From: Gautieria morchelliformis | Lineage: Eukaryota > Basidiomycota > Agaricomycetes > Gomphales > Gomphaceae | DNA length: 64,000 nucleotides | NCBI GenBank assembly: GCA_015179125.1 | Contig: WHVA01000211.1 | Coordinates: 1-64,000 of the forward strand | Direction of reading: 5' to 3' | In this document: piece by piece, positions 11,928 through 22,411 of the stretch | How the letters are laid out: each line of letters opens with the position of its first letter | Position numbering within the stretch: the first letter of the stretch is position 1 | Notes under the pieces: model-generated | The model's database searches: none | Told to the model about the DNA's origin: nothing | What the model saw: the letters and a program-made list of their open reading frames with translations, nothing else | Position numbers and translations under genes: made by a program

Positions 11928-12257
11928 ATGCTTGGTCAACAGCATACGTTCTGTGCACATGATTCACCTTTTCTTCCCGCAGATCTGCGTTCTCTTGGTT
12001 GGCAGCGCGTGGGTCAGATAAAGGCGCAGGACATGGCGAGTTGGGTTAAGAACGAGTTTGCACCCTACGTGGGGGCTGCGGACGGTGGTGCATGCGCACC
12101 GTACGTGGAGGCCGCGAACTGCGGCCCCTCTGCACCGTACGCAGTGGATGCCGCGTACGGTGCAGGTACACCGTATGTAGGCGCGGCGTACCGTGCACCT
12201 GCACCGTACGTGGAGGTCGCGGACGGCGGTGCGTATGCACCGCAGTGCTTAACTTGA
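11928..12257 (+). CDS. hypothetical ORF with a 12-residue tandem repeat
   Basis: A 109-codon ATG-started frame inside the TIR element. Residues 1-43 have no recognised domain. Residues 44 to the end are five imperfect copies of a 12-residue unit of the form APYVxAAxGGAx. The DNA repeat (36 bp, rich in ccgtacg) keeps frame, which may be simple minisatellite growth rather than selection. There is no signal peptide or membrane segment. It may be part of a longer spliced gene or not a gene at all. Confidence 0.3.
   Translation: MLGQQHTFCAHDSPFLPADLRSLGWQRVGQIKAQDMASWVKNEFAPYVGAADGGACAPYVEAANCGPSAPYAVDAAYGAGTPYVGAAYRAPAPYVEVADGGAYAPQCLT
12056..12240. repeat. 36-bp minisatellite, five units
   Basis: Five degenerate copies of a 36-bp unit built around caccgtacgtggaggc. 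The ccgtacg core is palindromic. Both strands are open through the array, so coding potential cannot be inferred from openness alone. Confidence 0.7.
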
Positions 12258-12470
12258 AATCAAGAACATACTTCTTTGGGAAGATCCGCCTAGAGAGGGT
12301 CAGTATGGGCAGGGTGGTAGATGCAATGCACAGAAGTAGACATACCCATAATTGAAGACCACGAGGCTCAGGTACACCAGGACCTTGCACTGGCATTTCA
12401 GCATGTATGACTGGCGTGCATCAGCATGGCCGTAGAGGTATTATGCATGGAGTAGCTCACTCCCTTTACC

Positions 12471-13561
12471 CTATACGAGACGGTCAGAAACCACAGGTTT
12501 CGGCTGAGACGACCTAGAAAAAGTCAACGCACTGTACACATTAGATACAACGTCGCGGGCAAGTTCACCCTGTGCCTCAACCAAACCAAAGTCTTCCAAC
12601 ACATCGCAGCCCTCAAAGATGCTGATGAGTCCCTTGTCTGTGAGTTTCGTACCGCAGGTGTCTATCTTGAATCTTCGAATTCTCCGCCCAGCTTCGACGA
12701 CCTTCTGGCACAGTAAATCATCGAGCCATACAAAGTCGAGGTTAACGTCTTCAAGGAGAGAATCCTCGCCAAGGTGACTGAGCAGAACCGCAAGGGCCCG
12801 TGAGCCTTGTTGAGAGAGTCTTGTAATGTGGAGTTTGGTAACTGGAAGTGCTGCCAAAAGGGAAAGGGATGGCGCGTCCCATTTGGGAACAGCTGGACGC
12901 CGGCTAGGAGGCGAGACTGCTGTTTTCGGAGTTCTCGATACGCTGCGCATTGGCGCATCAGGCTTAAACGTGAAGTTGACAAGCCGAGGACAATGCTCCG
13001 CAAGGACCTAGGAGAAAGTGTAAGTTCGGAATAAGTGAACATACGTAGCAAATCATACCTCACACACCCCATCCGGAGGTGGATTGGAGCTGCACCAGAC
13101 AAATTCTTCAAGATCCAGACACACAGCCAGGAGTTCATTCAGGTTCCATGCTGGCATAGGTTGAACAGCGACACGACTCTGCTTGGATGTAGTTTGTGGA
13201 TCGCTCTCGTCCTCCTCAATCATCACCAGGCCGTGCGCTTCTTCCGCCTCGAAGGCTTCCAACGGAGGGGGCAGACCTGCATCAGTAACGGTGATTCTCT
13301 TTACCACACATCCGTAACGATCCGGGTTCAAAAGGAGAGCAGAAAGTGGATGTGAAGATAGAGGGTGAGAGGCGTTAAACGCGAGGAAACAATGAGCCTC
13401 GTCAGAGATTGTAATGAAAGTAAAGAGTACCCGCACAGCCGAGGCGTGGACGCGTGTGCCAAATGCGGAGAGAAGCACAGCGACAAGAGTGGGGGATGTC
13501 TGTAAGCATTAAAACCAATCACATAAATACAGAGGTATAGCAAGCGACTCACAGCACTCAT
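12471..13561 (-). pseudogene. leucine-rich-repeat (F-box/AMN1-like) gene fragment inside the TIR element
   Basis: Minus-strand exons join with good splice sites. A short 5' piece at 13561 (MSA) is followed by an intron ending TTACAG. An exon down to about 13061 encodes TSPTLVAVLLSAFGTRVHAS and ends PPPDGVCE. A ~50-nt intron (GTATGA...TCCTAG) leads to VLAEHCPRLVNFTF and on to a stop at 12471. The C-terminal part has leucine-rich-repeat spacing (LTDKGLISIFEGCDVLEDFG), as in F-box or AMN1-type LRR proteins; an F-box itself was not seen. The 5' end is uncertain and the 3' end may be truncated. Introns are retained, so it was carried as DNA. Whether it is expressed is unknown. Confidence 0.55.
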
Positions 13562-14148
13562 CCATTGAACGCCTCCAGCAACAATCTCGCCTCGATGTCC
13601 TGCTGAGTCTTCATGGCGGGAGGATCCATGTGTAATGTACGTGACTGTAGCCTAGAAGTGACGATTATGAGTAGATGAATACATAGAGCACTTTCTGGGG
13701 GTGTCTCCAGTGTCACACGAACCTGGCCGCGATGCGGGTGATCAGGGAATCCAGCACTGTTGGAAACAGTGAAATGATCGAGCCTGAACCACTAACACAT
13801 GAACATCGTTCCAGGCTGTCCAGCGATGAATACCCATATGTGCAGGCGTCGGTCCACAATGCGGAGCTGGCCCGGTGGATGTGCATGGTGTGCGCACCCA
13901 AATGCGTGTGTGATGTAAGCGCGCGTGTATGTTACTACATGTAAGTATTTACAGCCGGCGGTACAGTCTAAATACAACCGGCGTCGGCCTACTATCCGGC
14001 AAAAAGGATGCGTGACTATCTAGTTTATAATGCGGATCCGGGTCACCCACAGGTTTTTGCCTAAAACATAAACTAGATACTCGGATCCGCACGAGTATCT
14101 CAGCCCGGGTACCCATTACTCGTAGGATCCGACCCGTGAGTATTCCCA

Positions 14149-14182
14149 CGGATCAACTCGTGAGTACTCACGAGTTGATCCG
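14149..14182. repeat. 34-bp perfect palindrome near the TIR element end
   Basis: A perfect inverted repeat with no spacer, centred between 14165 and 14166 (inner core cgtgagtactcacg). It starts 18 bp inside the element's right end and repeats the gatc/cgagt words found through the subterminal zone. It could be a transposase-binding or hairpin site. Confidence 0.8.
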
Positions 14183-14705
14183 GACTTGTGTTCAGCCTTA
14201 TTAGGAATTCATATGGCCGCAATGCATTCGCAGGACCTCCTACCTGTAGATCATGTGGGATCAACCCAGCTGATGAAGAGTCCGTGCAGGGTAATGTGTA
14301 TGCAGGTCTCAAGGCGTGTTTTCATACATAGGTACCCTCGCCCTCTTTCCTCCCCATCGTTTCATGTTCGCACTCCTCCCTCTTTCTATTGTATATGTGT
14401 TTCATATATTCTGTATCCTGACTGTGCACCCCTACCCAACCCTGACTCATGACGGCCTCTTTCCTATTCACTGATATCATATGAGCATTCGGTATAAGTA
14501 GTTTACATTCGCATATATATTCTCCAGTTCAATTATCATACATCTATCTTGTGCAAAACTTGACCTCACTGTGATCATTATCTTGAGCCCTCTCCTGTAG
14601 ATTCCTATCTTCGACCAGAGGAGGACTTAAGCACCACTGGTGAATTTTCATACTTCACCTTCGTTACCTTAGTCTTTGTATTATTATCTGCACTGTCGGC
14701 GGAGG

Positions 14706-15176
14706 TGTTAAGAATATAAGTTGTACTTAAGACTCAACCAGGGCCGAGCTGAGGTTAGCCAAAGTTCAGAAACAGGGGGCTTGGCTTCAACTTCGTAGGT
14801 TGCGCCCACTACAGTGTTCTGCCCTAATTTCGGGAAACAGATTCAGGAACGGATTTGGCTAGAAGCTGAGGTTCGGAACGAGGTCAGACAGAGAAACGGA
14901 AAGATACGAGGAATCTAAGTCGATATCAGAACTGAGGAATTAGCGTACATGACGGGGGGTTTATATACTAATTGCAAGGGATGGAAAGAGGGCATCAATG
15001 CCCGTATCGAGCAGGAAGCAGGGTCGATGGACGATCATCAGAAATGGAACAGGATTATCTAGTAAAGGGGATCAGGGTGAATGATGAACCGATAGGGAAC
15101 CCGAGTTAAGCCGAGGGTGCCGGAGTGAGAGTGGAGGCCAAGGCCTCAGGTCCAGACTCGGAAACGGGTCTTAACA
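14706..15176 (-). repeat. solo Gypsy-type LTR
   Basis: A 471-bp block with TGTTAAGA...TCTTAACA ends and a perfect 5-bp target duplication, GGAGG (14701-14705 and 15177-15181). It shares the ggcttcaacttcgtaggttgcgcc-type block with other Gypsy LTRs in the window. It sits in L copy A and is therefore younger than that LTR. No internal region remains, as expected after LTR-LTR recombination. Confidence 0.85.
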
Positions 15177-15675
15177 GGAGGGCTCCGAAGGAGGGCCTTC
15201 ACCAGCGAAAGGATTGTTGCTACTTAAACAACCTTTCCATGACACCTTGCACGTTACATCGTCAAGTGCCACGGGCTACTTCGCTATGACTGTAGATAGG
15301 GCGAGCTCCATTCGGGCAGCCCTCTGATCTTCTGAACATTTATTGGTTCACCTTATTCGCTGAATGGCATGTCTCTTCGCACAAGTTATTCGGGCATTCG
15401 CTGTGTTCACTAATACACGATATTAATGCCTAAAAACCAATCTTGACACCAGTATGTGTCTCCTTGATACCATCACAGTATTTAGAGCTTTACAGAAGAT
15501 ACAACTACACCAGTACTTGATCTGAGGATCACCTATGGACAATTGCGGAATGACTATGCAGGGGACCATGACATGCTTGCACATGTTGAGATGTGAAAAT
15601 CTCAGATGGAGAAGTGCTATACTAACCAATATGCTAAGCTCACCTCCCTCTCATCTGAGACATCAGCATCGCAAC

Positions 15676-16165
15676 TGTCAGGGGACACCCTGTTTTCCAT
15701 TTCCAGTTCCGACACCACACCCAGTTCTGACTCCATTTCTGACTCCGCTTCCGGTTCCGATTCCATCTCCGCCTCCGCTTTCGGAAATGATTCCGCTTCT
15801 GGGAGAACTTCCACCAGTTCTGTTCGCCTTGCCAGTTCCACTCCAATTTCCGACTTCCACTCTCGGAACAGTGTCGGAAATCAAGCGACTTGCATAATAG
15901 GTGGCATCAAGGGTCGATCAAGGGTCAGGGTGGTCAGGGAGATGCAGGGTTGATGGCGGGTGCCAAGTGTTGTCCCTGGCTGCGCAGTGTAGTATAATAC
16001 GGGCTCGCTGACATTGGGGGTCCTTAGACTTTTCTCTTTGGATTTCCCCTTGTCAGGTGAGAATCCCCTCTCTTGTATACTCTGTTCATTTATACATACT
16101 TTGGATTTCCCCTTGTCAGTTGTGTGGTAGTGTGATCTCCACAACTAGCCAGGGTTGCCCTTACA
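15676..16165 (+). repeat. solo D-family Gypsy LTR in the hAT element
   Basis: A 490-bp block with TGTCAGGGG...CCCTTACA ends, flanked by GCAAC at 15671-15675 and 16166-16170. The same LTR family ends the Gypsy fossil at 47824-48310 and begins the one at 58192. It holds a (ttccg/attcc)n-rich first half, giving Ser/Asp-rich spurious frames. Confidence 0.85.
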
Positions 16166-16982
16166 GCAACCACAAGTTACAGGCCCTTCTCCAACGCTGA
16201 GTGGTAGTTCAGGATCACCAACAAAATTTAATTTCACTGCAAGGTATAATACACATACCCATCGAAGTGAACTTGAAGACTTCTTTAGACTTCCACCTGA
16301 GGTATGGGAAGACTGCGACTGCGACCCAGTAAAGTGGTGGGCTGTTTGCATGGCTCAATTTCTGACATTGAGTTGACTTGCATGCAATATCATGACAATG
16401 CCTGGTAGGGGTGTTTTTTTAACTGTACCCACCCTTTGACTCATATGCTGCATGTCTAGGTTCTGCTGTCGCATTTGAGCAGATCTTCTCTGGTGGATGG
16501 GATACAATATCTTTGCGGCGCAAGAGTCTGAAGGCACAGACTATCCCTACACTGATGATCATCACACAAACACTCAAGTCGGCACGGGTGAATCTGGATG
16601 AATAAGAATCATATACCTAGATATTTACCATCATTTAAGAGTCACACACATCGCATAAAGCCCATATGCCTGTACCTGTACTGTTGAGCAATTTGGTGAC
16701 CTAGCATCTGGTACGGATATGGTACAGAGGCGACCCGAAGTTGGCTGTACAACATATGGCCATAACCATATATGGTATGGTGCCGAGCCCTAATCCTGAT
16801 AGCTTTATAGCAGCATTTGGCAGTTTGAGGCCATCCACCTCCAAACACTCACCCCTCAGCTCCGTGATGGAGAAGCTGAAACACACTGGCTGGGCAGTGA
16901 ACGAGTCACAGACACACGGTGACAGTGTGACAAAGAAAGTCATGGGGCAGATAATGCAGACGGAGACCTCTGTGTGTATGAG

Positions 16983-17968
16983 TGTCATGACCCATTTATT
17001 ATAGTATCAAGTTACCCACAGTTCCCCTTTTACTTTTACCCCTCCATCTTTATGTTCACTCTGTTCACCATTCGCTGGATTCACCAAATGACCATTCGCT
17101 ACTTGCATCATTTGCCTGCCATCATGCCATGAAAAATGATCAACATCCCCTAGCTGGTGTGATCGTTCATCACTATCCCCATGACCTACCCGGTTTAAGC
17201 CCCTCTAGGTGTTTCTATGGCCAATATGCATTTGCAACCCTTCCTGCCCCAGATTGTGCAGGATCAACCCTTCAAAACCAAGACACTGTGCAGGGTAAGA
17301 TATATACAGGTCTCAAGGCGTGTTTTCTTACCTAGGTACCTTCATCTGCCCTCCTCCCCACTGTTTCATGTTTGTATGACTACTTAGTTCTACTGTATAT
17401 GTGTTTCACCTATTTGTATCCTGACTGCGCATTCCCCATCTAACCCTGACTCGCAATGGCCTCTTTCCCATTCGCTGATAGCATACCAGCATTTTGTATA
17501 AGTAGTTTACATTCGCATGTATGTTCTGCAGTATTATCATACATCTATCTTGTGCAAAAATGCACTACGCCGTGATCATTATCCTAAACCCTCTCTTCTA
17601 GACTACTACATCTACAAGAATAGAGCTTAGGCACCACTGGTGAGTTTCTATCCCTCACCTTTGCTACTTAAGTCTTCAAACCTTTATATATGCTGTTGAC
17701 GAACGTCTCCGAAGGAGTACCTTCACCGGCAAAAGGATTGTTGCTGCCAGACAACCTTTCCATGAAACCTTGCACATTACATCATAAAGCACCACAAGCT
17801 ATTCACTTTGACTGTAGATCATGGTGACCTCATTCAAGTAACCCTTTACTTCATAATCTTTACTGGCTCCACCTCATTCACTGAACTACATATTTTGTCG
17901 GACAAGCCATTTGGGCATTCACAGTGTTTGCTAATCTGTGATATTAATGCCCAAATTCAGTCTTGACA
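16983..17968 (+). repeat. L-family bare LTR, copy B
   Basis: A 986-bp copy with TGTCATGAC and TCTTGACA ends, and ATGAG duplicated at 16978-16982 and 17969-17973. It lacks the upstream tandem duplication found in copies A, E and F. A TATAAGTAGTTTAC promoter-like site lies at about 17497. Confidence 0.85.
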
Positions 17969-19138
17969 ATGAGATGATGAGGAATGCATGGACCAAGACC
18001 ATTGTGCCCATTCACTGAGGTTGCGTAAGGGTGTTTCATGAATGTGAATTCGATGTGAAATTGGTCCTGCGCTCCACCACAAACTCTGCTAGTTCGTGAA
18101 TTCCACAACTTTGCGAAAGCAGCCTCAACCCTCCTTTGCAGCAAACTTGCTCACACACCCATCCGTTGTATCAGTAATTAGATAATATACATCTGGTGTG
18201 TTGCCAATGAGCTTCTCATATAGGGTTTGGCGCCATACCTTATACATGTAAAAGATCAAGAGTTTGCTGATGATAGGTTCAAGTTGGAATATAATTCAGA
18301 CTTCAAGTAGAAGTCGAATTGAGTAGAGGATCGATAATAGAGAGGTCGAGTACACACTATGTGTGTGCACCTCGAGCGGTGAGTGCACAGTGTATGCGCC
18401 ATGGAAATATCAATAGCTTTCAAGACAAGTGAGTTCTGATTGACTGGTCATCTACTACATACACGACAGCTATTTAACTGGTGTGTGGGACGAGCTATGA
18501 CAAAAGGAATTGCTACCGGTGTGAAGGGGCGCATAAGTGAGACTTGGGGGTTATAGTGCTGGCTGCTGCAGTAAGAACTATCTATTGAATAGGGGTCGAT
18601 TTATATGTATTGAGTATAAGAAATAGAAAGCGATCACAGAAAGTGGATGTGTGGAAGGAGGAAGGGGGGAAGAAAGTCTGTATGTGATGAGTCGATCAGT
18701 GTGCCACTCAATGGATCAGATCACCTCAGGCTTGGGTTTCTGTCTTGGGTCAGGGGTGACTCCGCAGCTTCTGCATGCGATGATCGGCATAAGGACATGA
18801 GGGCTCATGGAGATGTGGGTGGGGGCATATGTGGGTATTGTGAAGGATAGGATATGGTGGCTTGAACGGGTGTGTGCAGCATAAGATGATAGAGATGTTT
18901 TGTGGTTTTGTCAGAGTGAAATGAAGTAGTAGGATAGACATAATTTGTTTTTATAACAATACATGTATGGCCATACATTGTACCGCAACATTATGGCCTC
19001 ATCTGTACCCTATCAATACCATATGTTGGGCTGCTAGAACCCCGATGGTATGGTACCATAGCATCTCATCGAACACAGCTTGACCAAACTGCCCCACACG
19101 CCACACACTGTCCTCACTCATGCCACCAGAGTGTCCAG
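17969..19138. other. no recognised gene; weak minus-strand coding-like patch
   Basis: Minus strand 17944-18215 gives a coding-like patch (FHIEFTFMKHPYATSVNG) of unknown family, possibly an exon of a lost gene. The remainder has no domain signatures. Around 18960-19060 the sequence resembles, on the opposite strand, the subterminal part of the hAT element near 16690-16790 (tatggccata, ttgtac, tctgtacc words), so a hAT end remnant is possible. Confidence 0.35.
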
Positions 19139-19639
19139 GCTGTAAGGGCAACTCCCTGAGACAGCAGAAATCACATGGGCTGGCATAGAGGGATCAGAAG
19201 ATGTGAATACAGGACTATCTACAGGACATCATTCTGACCTGGCTGGCAGAGAGGGATAAAAAGAAGAAAAAATGATGCAACCAACGTAGCAATATATGGA
19301 TATCCACATTCTCAGACCATGAGCATCACGCAATAATCAAGAAATCTCTCTGGTGGCTCCCAGTCCTCTCAATGAACCTATGCATTCCCCCAAAGACTTA
19401 CTCAGTGATCATTCACTCAATTCCCACTTCATTTAACCCTGAGTGAGACAGCAACAACATTGCTTCACTACTGGATTAAAACAAGCACCTTGTGTTCCCC
19501 ATCCTTCTATGCTCCAACATGCCAAATTTGTCTCCTGCTCTCCAAGGCAGCATCAGAAGGCACACTCATCCCCCATCCCAGACCTGACTGATCACCACAC
19601 ATCCAACAACTGCATCCAATGACACATTGCATACCAAGG

Positions 19640-19905
19640 GTGTCTTTGCTCAACCAGACGGTTGATACAGAATCCCCGCAATGTTTCAACTGCTATGGCA
19701 TAGGTCACTTTGCATGATCCTGAAAAACCGCCTCAAAATGTGGAATATGCTTGGGTCCACATGATACACCTGACTGCAATTTCCCTGACCAGAATACATG
19801 CCAGGAGTCGATGTGCCCAAATGTCACACCAAAATGTGCTCTGTGCAATGGCCCCCACGCAGCAACTGACCACAAACTTTGCACCACTTGTCAATCCCTT
19901 CTTGA
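19640..19905 (+). mobile_element. LINE ORF1-type zinc-knuckle remnant
   Basis: Plus-strand frame with successive cysteine/histidine knuckles: CFNCYGIGHF, then CGICLGPHDTPDC, then CALCNGPHAATDHKLC. This arrangement is typical of ORF1 of Tad1-like non-LTR elements in fungi. Two stop codons fall between the first and second knuckle and the 5' part is not readable. The fragment is cut at 19905 by L copy C. A 135-bp D-type LTR scrap lies upstream at about 19139-19275, and 19276-19640 shows nothing else. Confidence 0.55.
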
Positions 19906-22104
19906 TGTCATGACTGTTGTTGTATGCGAGGAGGGAGAGAGACGAAGGCTGGAACAGAACTCGGTGTGCTGAGTGCAGAAACAGACGGAACTCGAGTGTT
20001 AGCTAACTCTAGCTGTAAGACTAAATGGAGCTGCAGTGCAGCTGAAAGGGCTGAAACTGATGTATTTGTTGTAACTACTGGGCTAGCTACATATACGAGT
20101 GTCGAAGGTATGGGCACTCGGTCAGGGGTCAGCGGAGTGGGAACTAGATAGGAGTTGCGTCCGAACATGGATAGCACTGGGACAGTGCCGGTTCATGCGC
20201 AGGCTATACTAACATGGCAAGTTATGACAATTCACAACACGATTCACAACAATGACTGTCTATTTCCCTTACCCCGCTGTCTCTACGTTCCCCCCTGCAT
20301 CTTCGCCTGAGTTCGCCCTACCCTTCGACCACTCTTCCTCTACGTTCGCTCCATTCGCTGTTCGCCCCATTCTCCGAACGACTATTCGTTGCTCACATCA
20401 TTCGCCAGCAGGCACGCCATCAAACACGATCGATACCATTTACCCAGCATGATGGTTCATCACTAGCCCCATCACCTTCTCAATCCAACCCCTTTAGGTG
20501 TTCCTATGGCCGGGATGCATTCGTGGGATGTCCTACCCTTAGGTCGTGTGGGATCAACCCAGCAGACGAAGAGTCTGTGCGGTGGTGTATATGCGGGTCC
20601 CAAGGCATATTTCCATACATAGGTGCCTTCGCCCTCTTTCCTCTCCGTTGTTTCATGTTCGCACCCTTCTTTCGTTCTATTGTATGTTTATTCCATCTAT
20701 TTGTATCATGACTGTGCACCCCTATCCAACCCTGACTCATGACGGCCTCTTTCCTATTCGCTGTTACCATATGAGCATTCGATATAAGTAGTTTACATTT
20801 GCATGTATATTCTCCAGTTCAATTATCATACGTCCATCTTGTGCAAACTTGACCTCACTGTGATCATCGTCTTGAGCCCTCACCTGTATATTCCAATCTT
20901 CGACCAGAGGGGGGCTTGAGTACCACTGGTGAGTTTTTGTACTTCACCTTCATTACCTTAAGCCTTCGAATTATTCTCTATGCTGTCGGCAAAGGGCTCC
21001 GAAGGAGCGCCTTTGCTGGCGAAAGGATTGTCGCTACTTAGACAACCTTTCCGTTTTGGAACCCATTGAACTAAACGTAAAACTGTGGTGTTAAACACAA
21101 TTCTAAAGTTCAATCAGAGATTTGACTTTACAAGCACACACAAGCTTTGAAACTATTTTAACGGAGAACCCAATTAAGAAATTATACTCCGGTGAACAAT
21201 CAGAGTCAGTATTGGTACAGGAAGTGTAGCAATAGAGATTTAACTGAACATGTGTAGTTCTCAGATTGTGCAATACTTTGTGAGGTCAAAGAATGTTATT
21301 AGGCGTCCAAGGGTCCAGATACTTTAAGGGGGAAAGCTACCTAGAGTCTTAGGACCGCGGGTCGAGTGAATTAAAGACAACAATAATCTCCAAGACGTGA
21401 AAAGATAGTTCTGCGCTTGAACTCTTCCTCAGTTGAAGTATGTCACTATTCTTGTGGCTTTTCTGGTTTTCCAACTCAACAAACGTAGGATATTAACTCA
21501 CTTACCCTGAGTTAGGTTAATATCTGCAGTGCGTTGATTGATCAAGAAAGATCAATTACTCAAAAGGCTATTAACCCACTTAACTCAGAGTTAAGTTAAT
21601 AAACTATTGCGTGAATTGAATAACTAATAACCAAGTCTATTAGATCACTGCTCAGAGTGGCGTCTAATGGTACAGGATTACTAATCAGTTACTCTTAGTA
21701 ATGTTGCTGTTCGCAGCACGATTATTCAGAGCCTGCTGCAATTAAAATAGAGCACTCTTGTACTCCTCAGAGCCAATCAGAGTTGCTGCAATCTTAGACT
21801 GTAGCCAAGTAAGTGAGCCAGTACTTCGGTACAAGGCTGTGTTGAAGTCACACTTCAGTTACTCAAGGTATGAGTGGTGTGGGTGAAAGATGATTGATTG
21901 CTTCACTGCTAAAACTGCAGGCTATTTATACTGCATCTATCTAGCTTATGTAACTACTGCTAGGAACCTTGTAGAGGTTTCTACTACTGTGAAGAACCTT
22001 GTGGAAGCTTAGAGAAGCTTCAGGAAAGGTTTGGAAACTATTGGAAGGCTGTGGAAGGTTCTATAGCCATTTTGGGTTGAAGTCACAGCTCTGTGACAGT
22101 AAAG

Positions 22105-22350
22105 CTAAGAGTATGTAAGAAACTCCCATGCTCATGTGATTATCATGTGACTTCAAGCTGGATTGATGTCATGTGACTGTGTCATGTGATTGTCAGGTGA
22201 CCGTAGATAATCAAGTGACTTTGAGGTCAGGTGATTGTCAGGTGACTGCAGATAATCAGGTGACTTTGAGGTCAGGTGATTGTCAGGTGACTGTGGATGA
22301 TCAGGTGACTTTGAGCTGTTTTGAGGTCATGTGATAGTCATGTGACTGTG
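22105..22350. repeat. minisatellite of gtcaggtgact words
   Basis: About 245 bp built from tcatgtgac/tcaggtgac words. They are organised at the centre into a higher-order unit of ~48 bp (ttgaggtcaggtgattg, then tcaggtgactg and gataatcagg) repeated three to four times. The unit is dense in CAGGTG and CATGTG E-box-like hexamers. Confidence 0.75.
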
Positions 22351-22411
22351 GGGGATTCTTAGCTAAACTATCAAGAGATTGTTGTACCTTGTGTACCCAA
22401 TGTGAGTGTAG

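Larger units (their letters stand above)
11075..14200. mobile_element. 3.1-kb TIR element carrying a host-like gene fragment
   Basis: The ends are AAGGCTGAACACGAGTC (11075-11091) and, on the other strand from 14199, AAGGCTGAACACAAGTC: a 17-bp inverted repeat with one mismatch. The flanks repeat ttaggaatt (11066-11074 and 14201-14209), a 9-bp target duplication (10 bp with one mismatch). Both subterminal zones hold clustered GGATCC/ACCCGCGGGT motifs and a gggtttttgcc-like block. A 9-10-bp duplication would fit a Mutator-like element, but no transposase is recognised inside. The cargo includes a spliced leucine-rich-repeat gene fragment (12471-13561), an ORF with a 12-residue repeat, and unknown coding-like sequence. 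It interrupts L copy A, so it is younger than that LTR. Confidence 0.8.
10577..15448 (+). repeat. L-family bare LTR, copy A (with two nested insertions)
   Basis: Begins TGTCATGACG and ends ATCTTGACA, flanked by CCAGT on both sides (10572-10576 and 15449-15453). Without its two guests it is about 1.26 kb. Its first ~240 bp (10577-10815) is followed by a second similar start (tgtcatgactcg at 10816), a tandem duplication of the upstream region also seen in copies E and F. It contains a TATAAGTAGTTTAC promoter-like site (about 14494). No gag, pol or second LTR is attached, so it reads as a solo LTR. It sits in the hAT transposase. Confidence 0.85.
9560..16795 (+). mobile_element. degenerate hAT transposon, interrupted by nested insertions
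   Basis: Three plus-strand coding blocks belong to one hAT transposase. 9590-10576 has ADNASNNDT around a catalytic Asp, then LDIKTCWYSTHQML, LEDWEGIKIV and TMKHSVLSSTHAVSQGLQDE. 15449-15675 continues with LRNDYAGDHDMLAH. 16166-16600 has ELEDFFRLPPEVWEDC, DPVKWW and the C-terminal dimerisation segment (MTMPGSAVAFEQIFSGGWDT, then SLRRKSLKAQTI). The blocks are separated by an L-family LTR with CCAGT target duplication and an LTR with GCAAC target duplication; removing these restores hAT order. Stop codons and frame changes interrupt all blocks, so it is inactive. A plausible 3' terminal sequence (TAGGGCTCGGCACCAT on the minus strand) lies near 16778-16793; no 5' end or BED finger was found. Confidence 0.8.

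Noticed and set aside
15606-15953. A Ser/Asp-rich protein-like frame
   Set aside because: The serine-rich part is the D-family LTR; the first part is hAT transposase read up to the insertion point.
17944-18215. A minus-strand coding-like patch (FTFMKHPYATSVNG)
   Set aside because: No family could be recognised, no complete exon chain could be built, and part overlaps the end of an L LTR; it is mentioned only as a weak patch.
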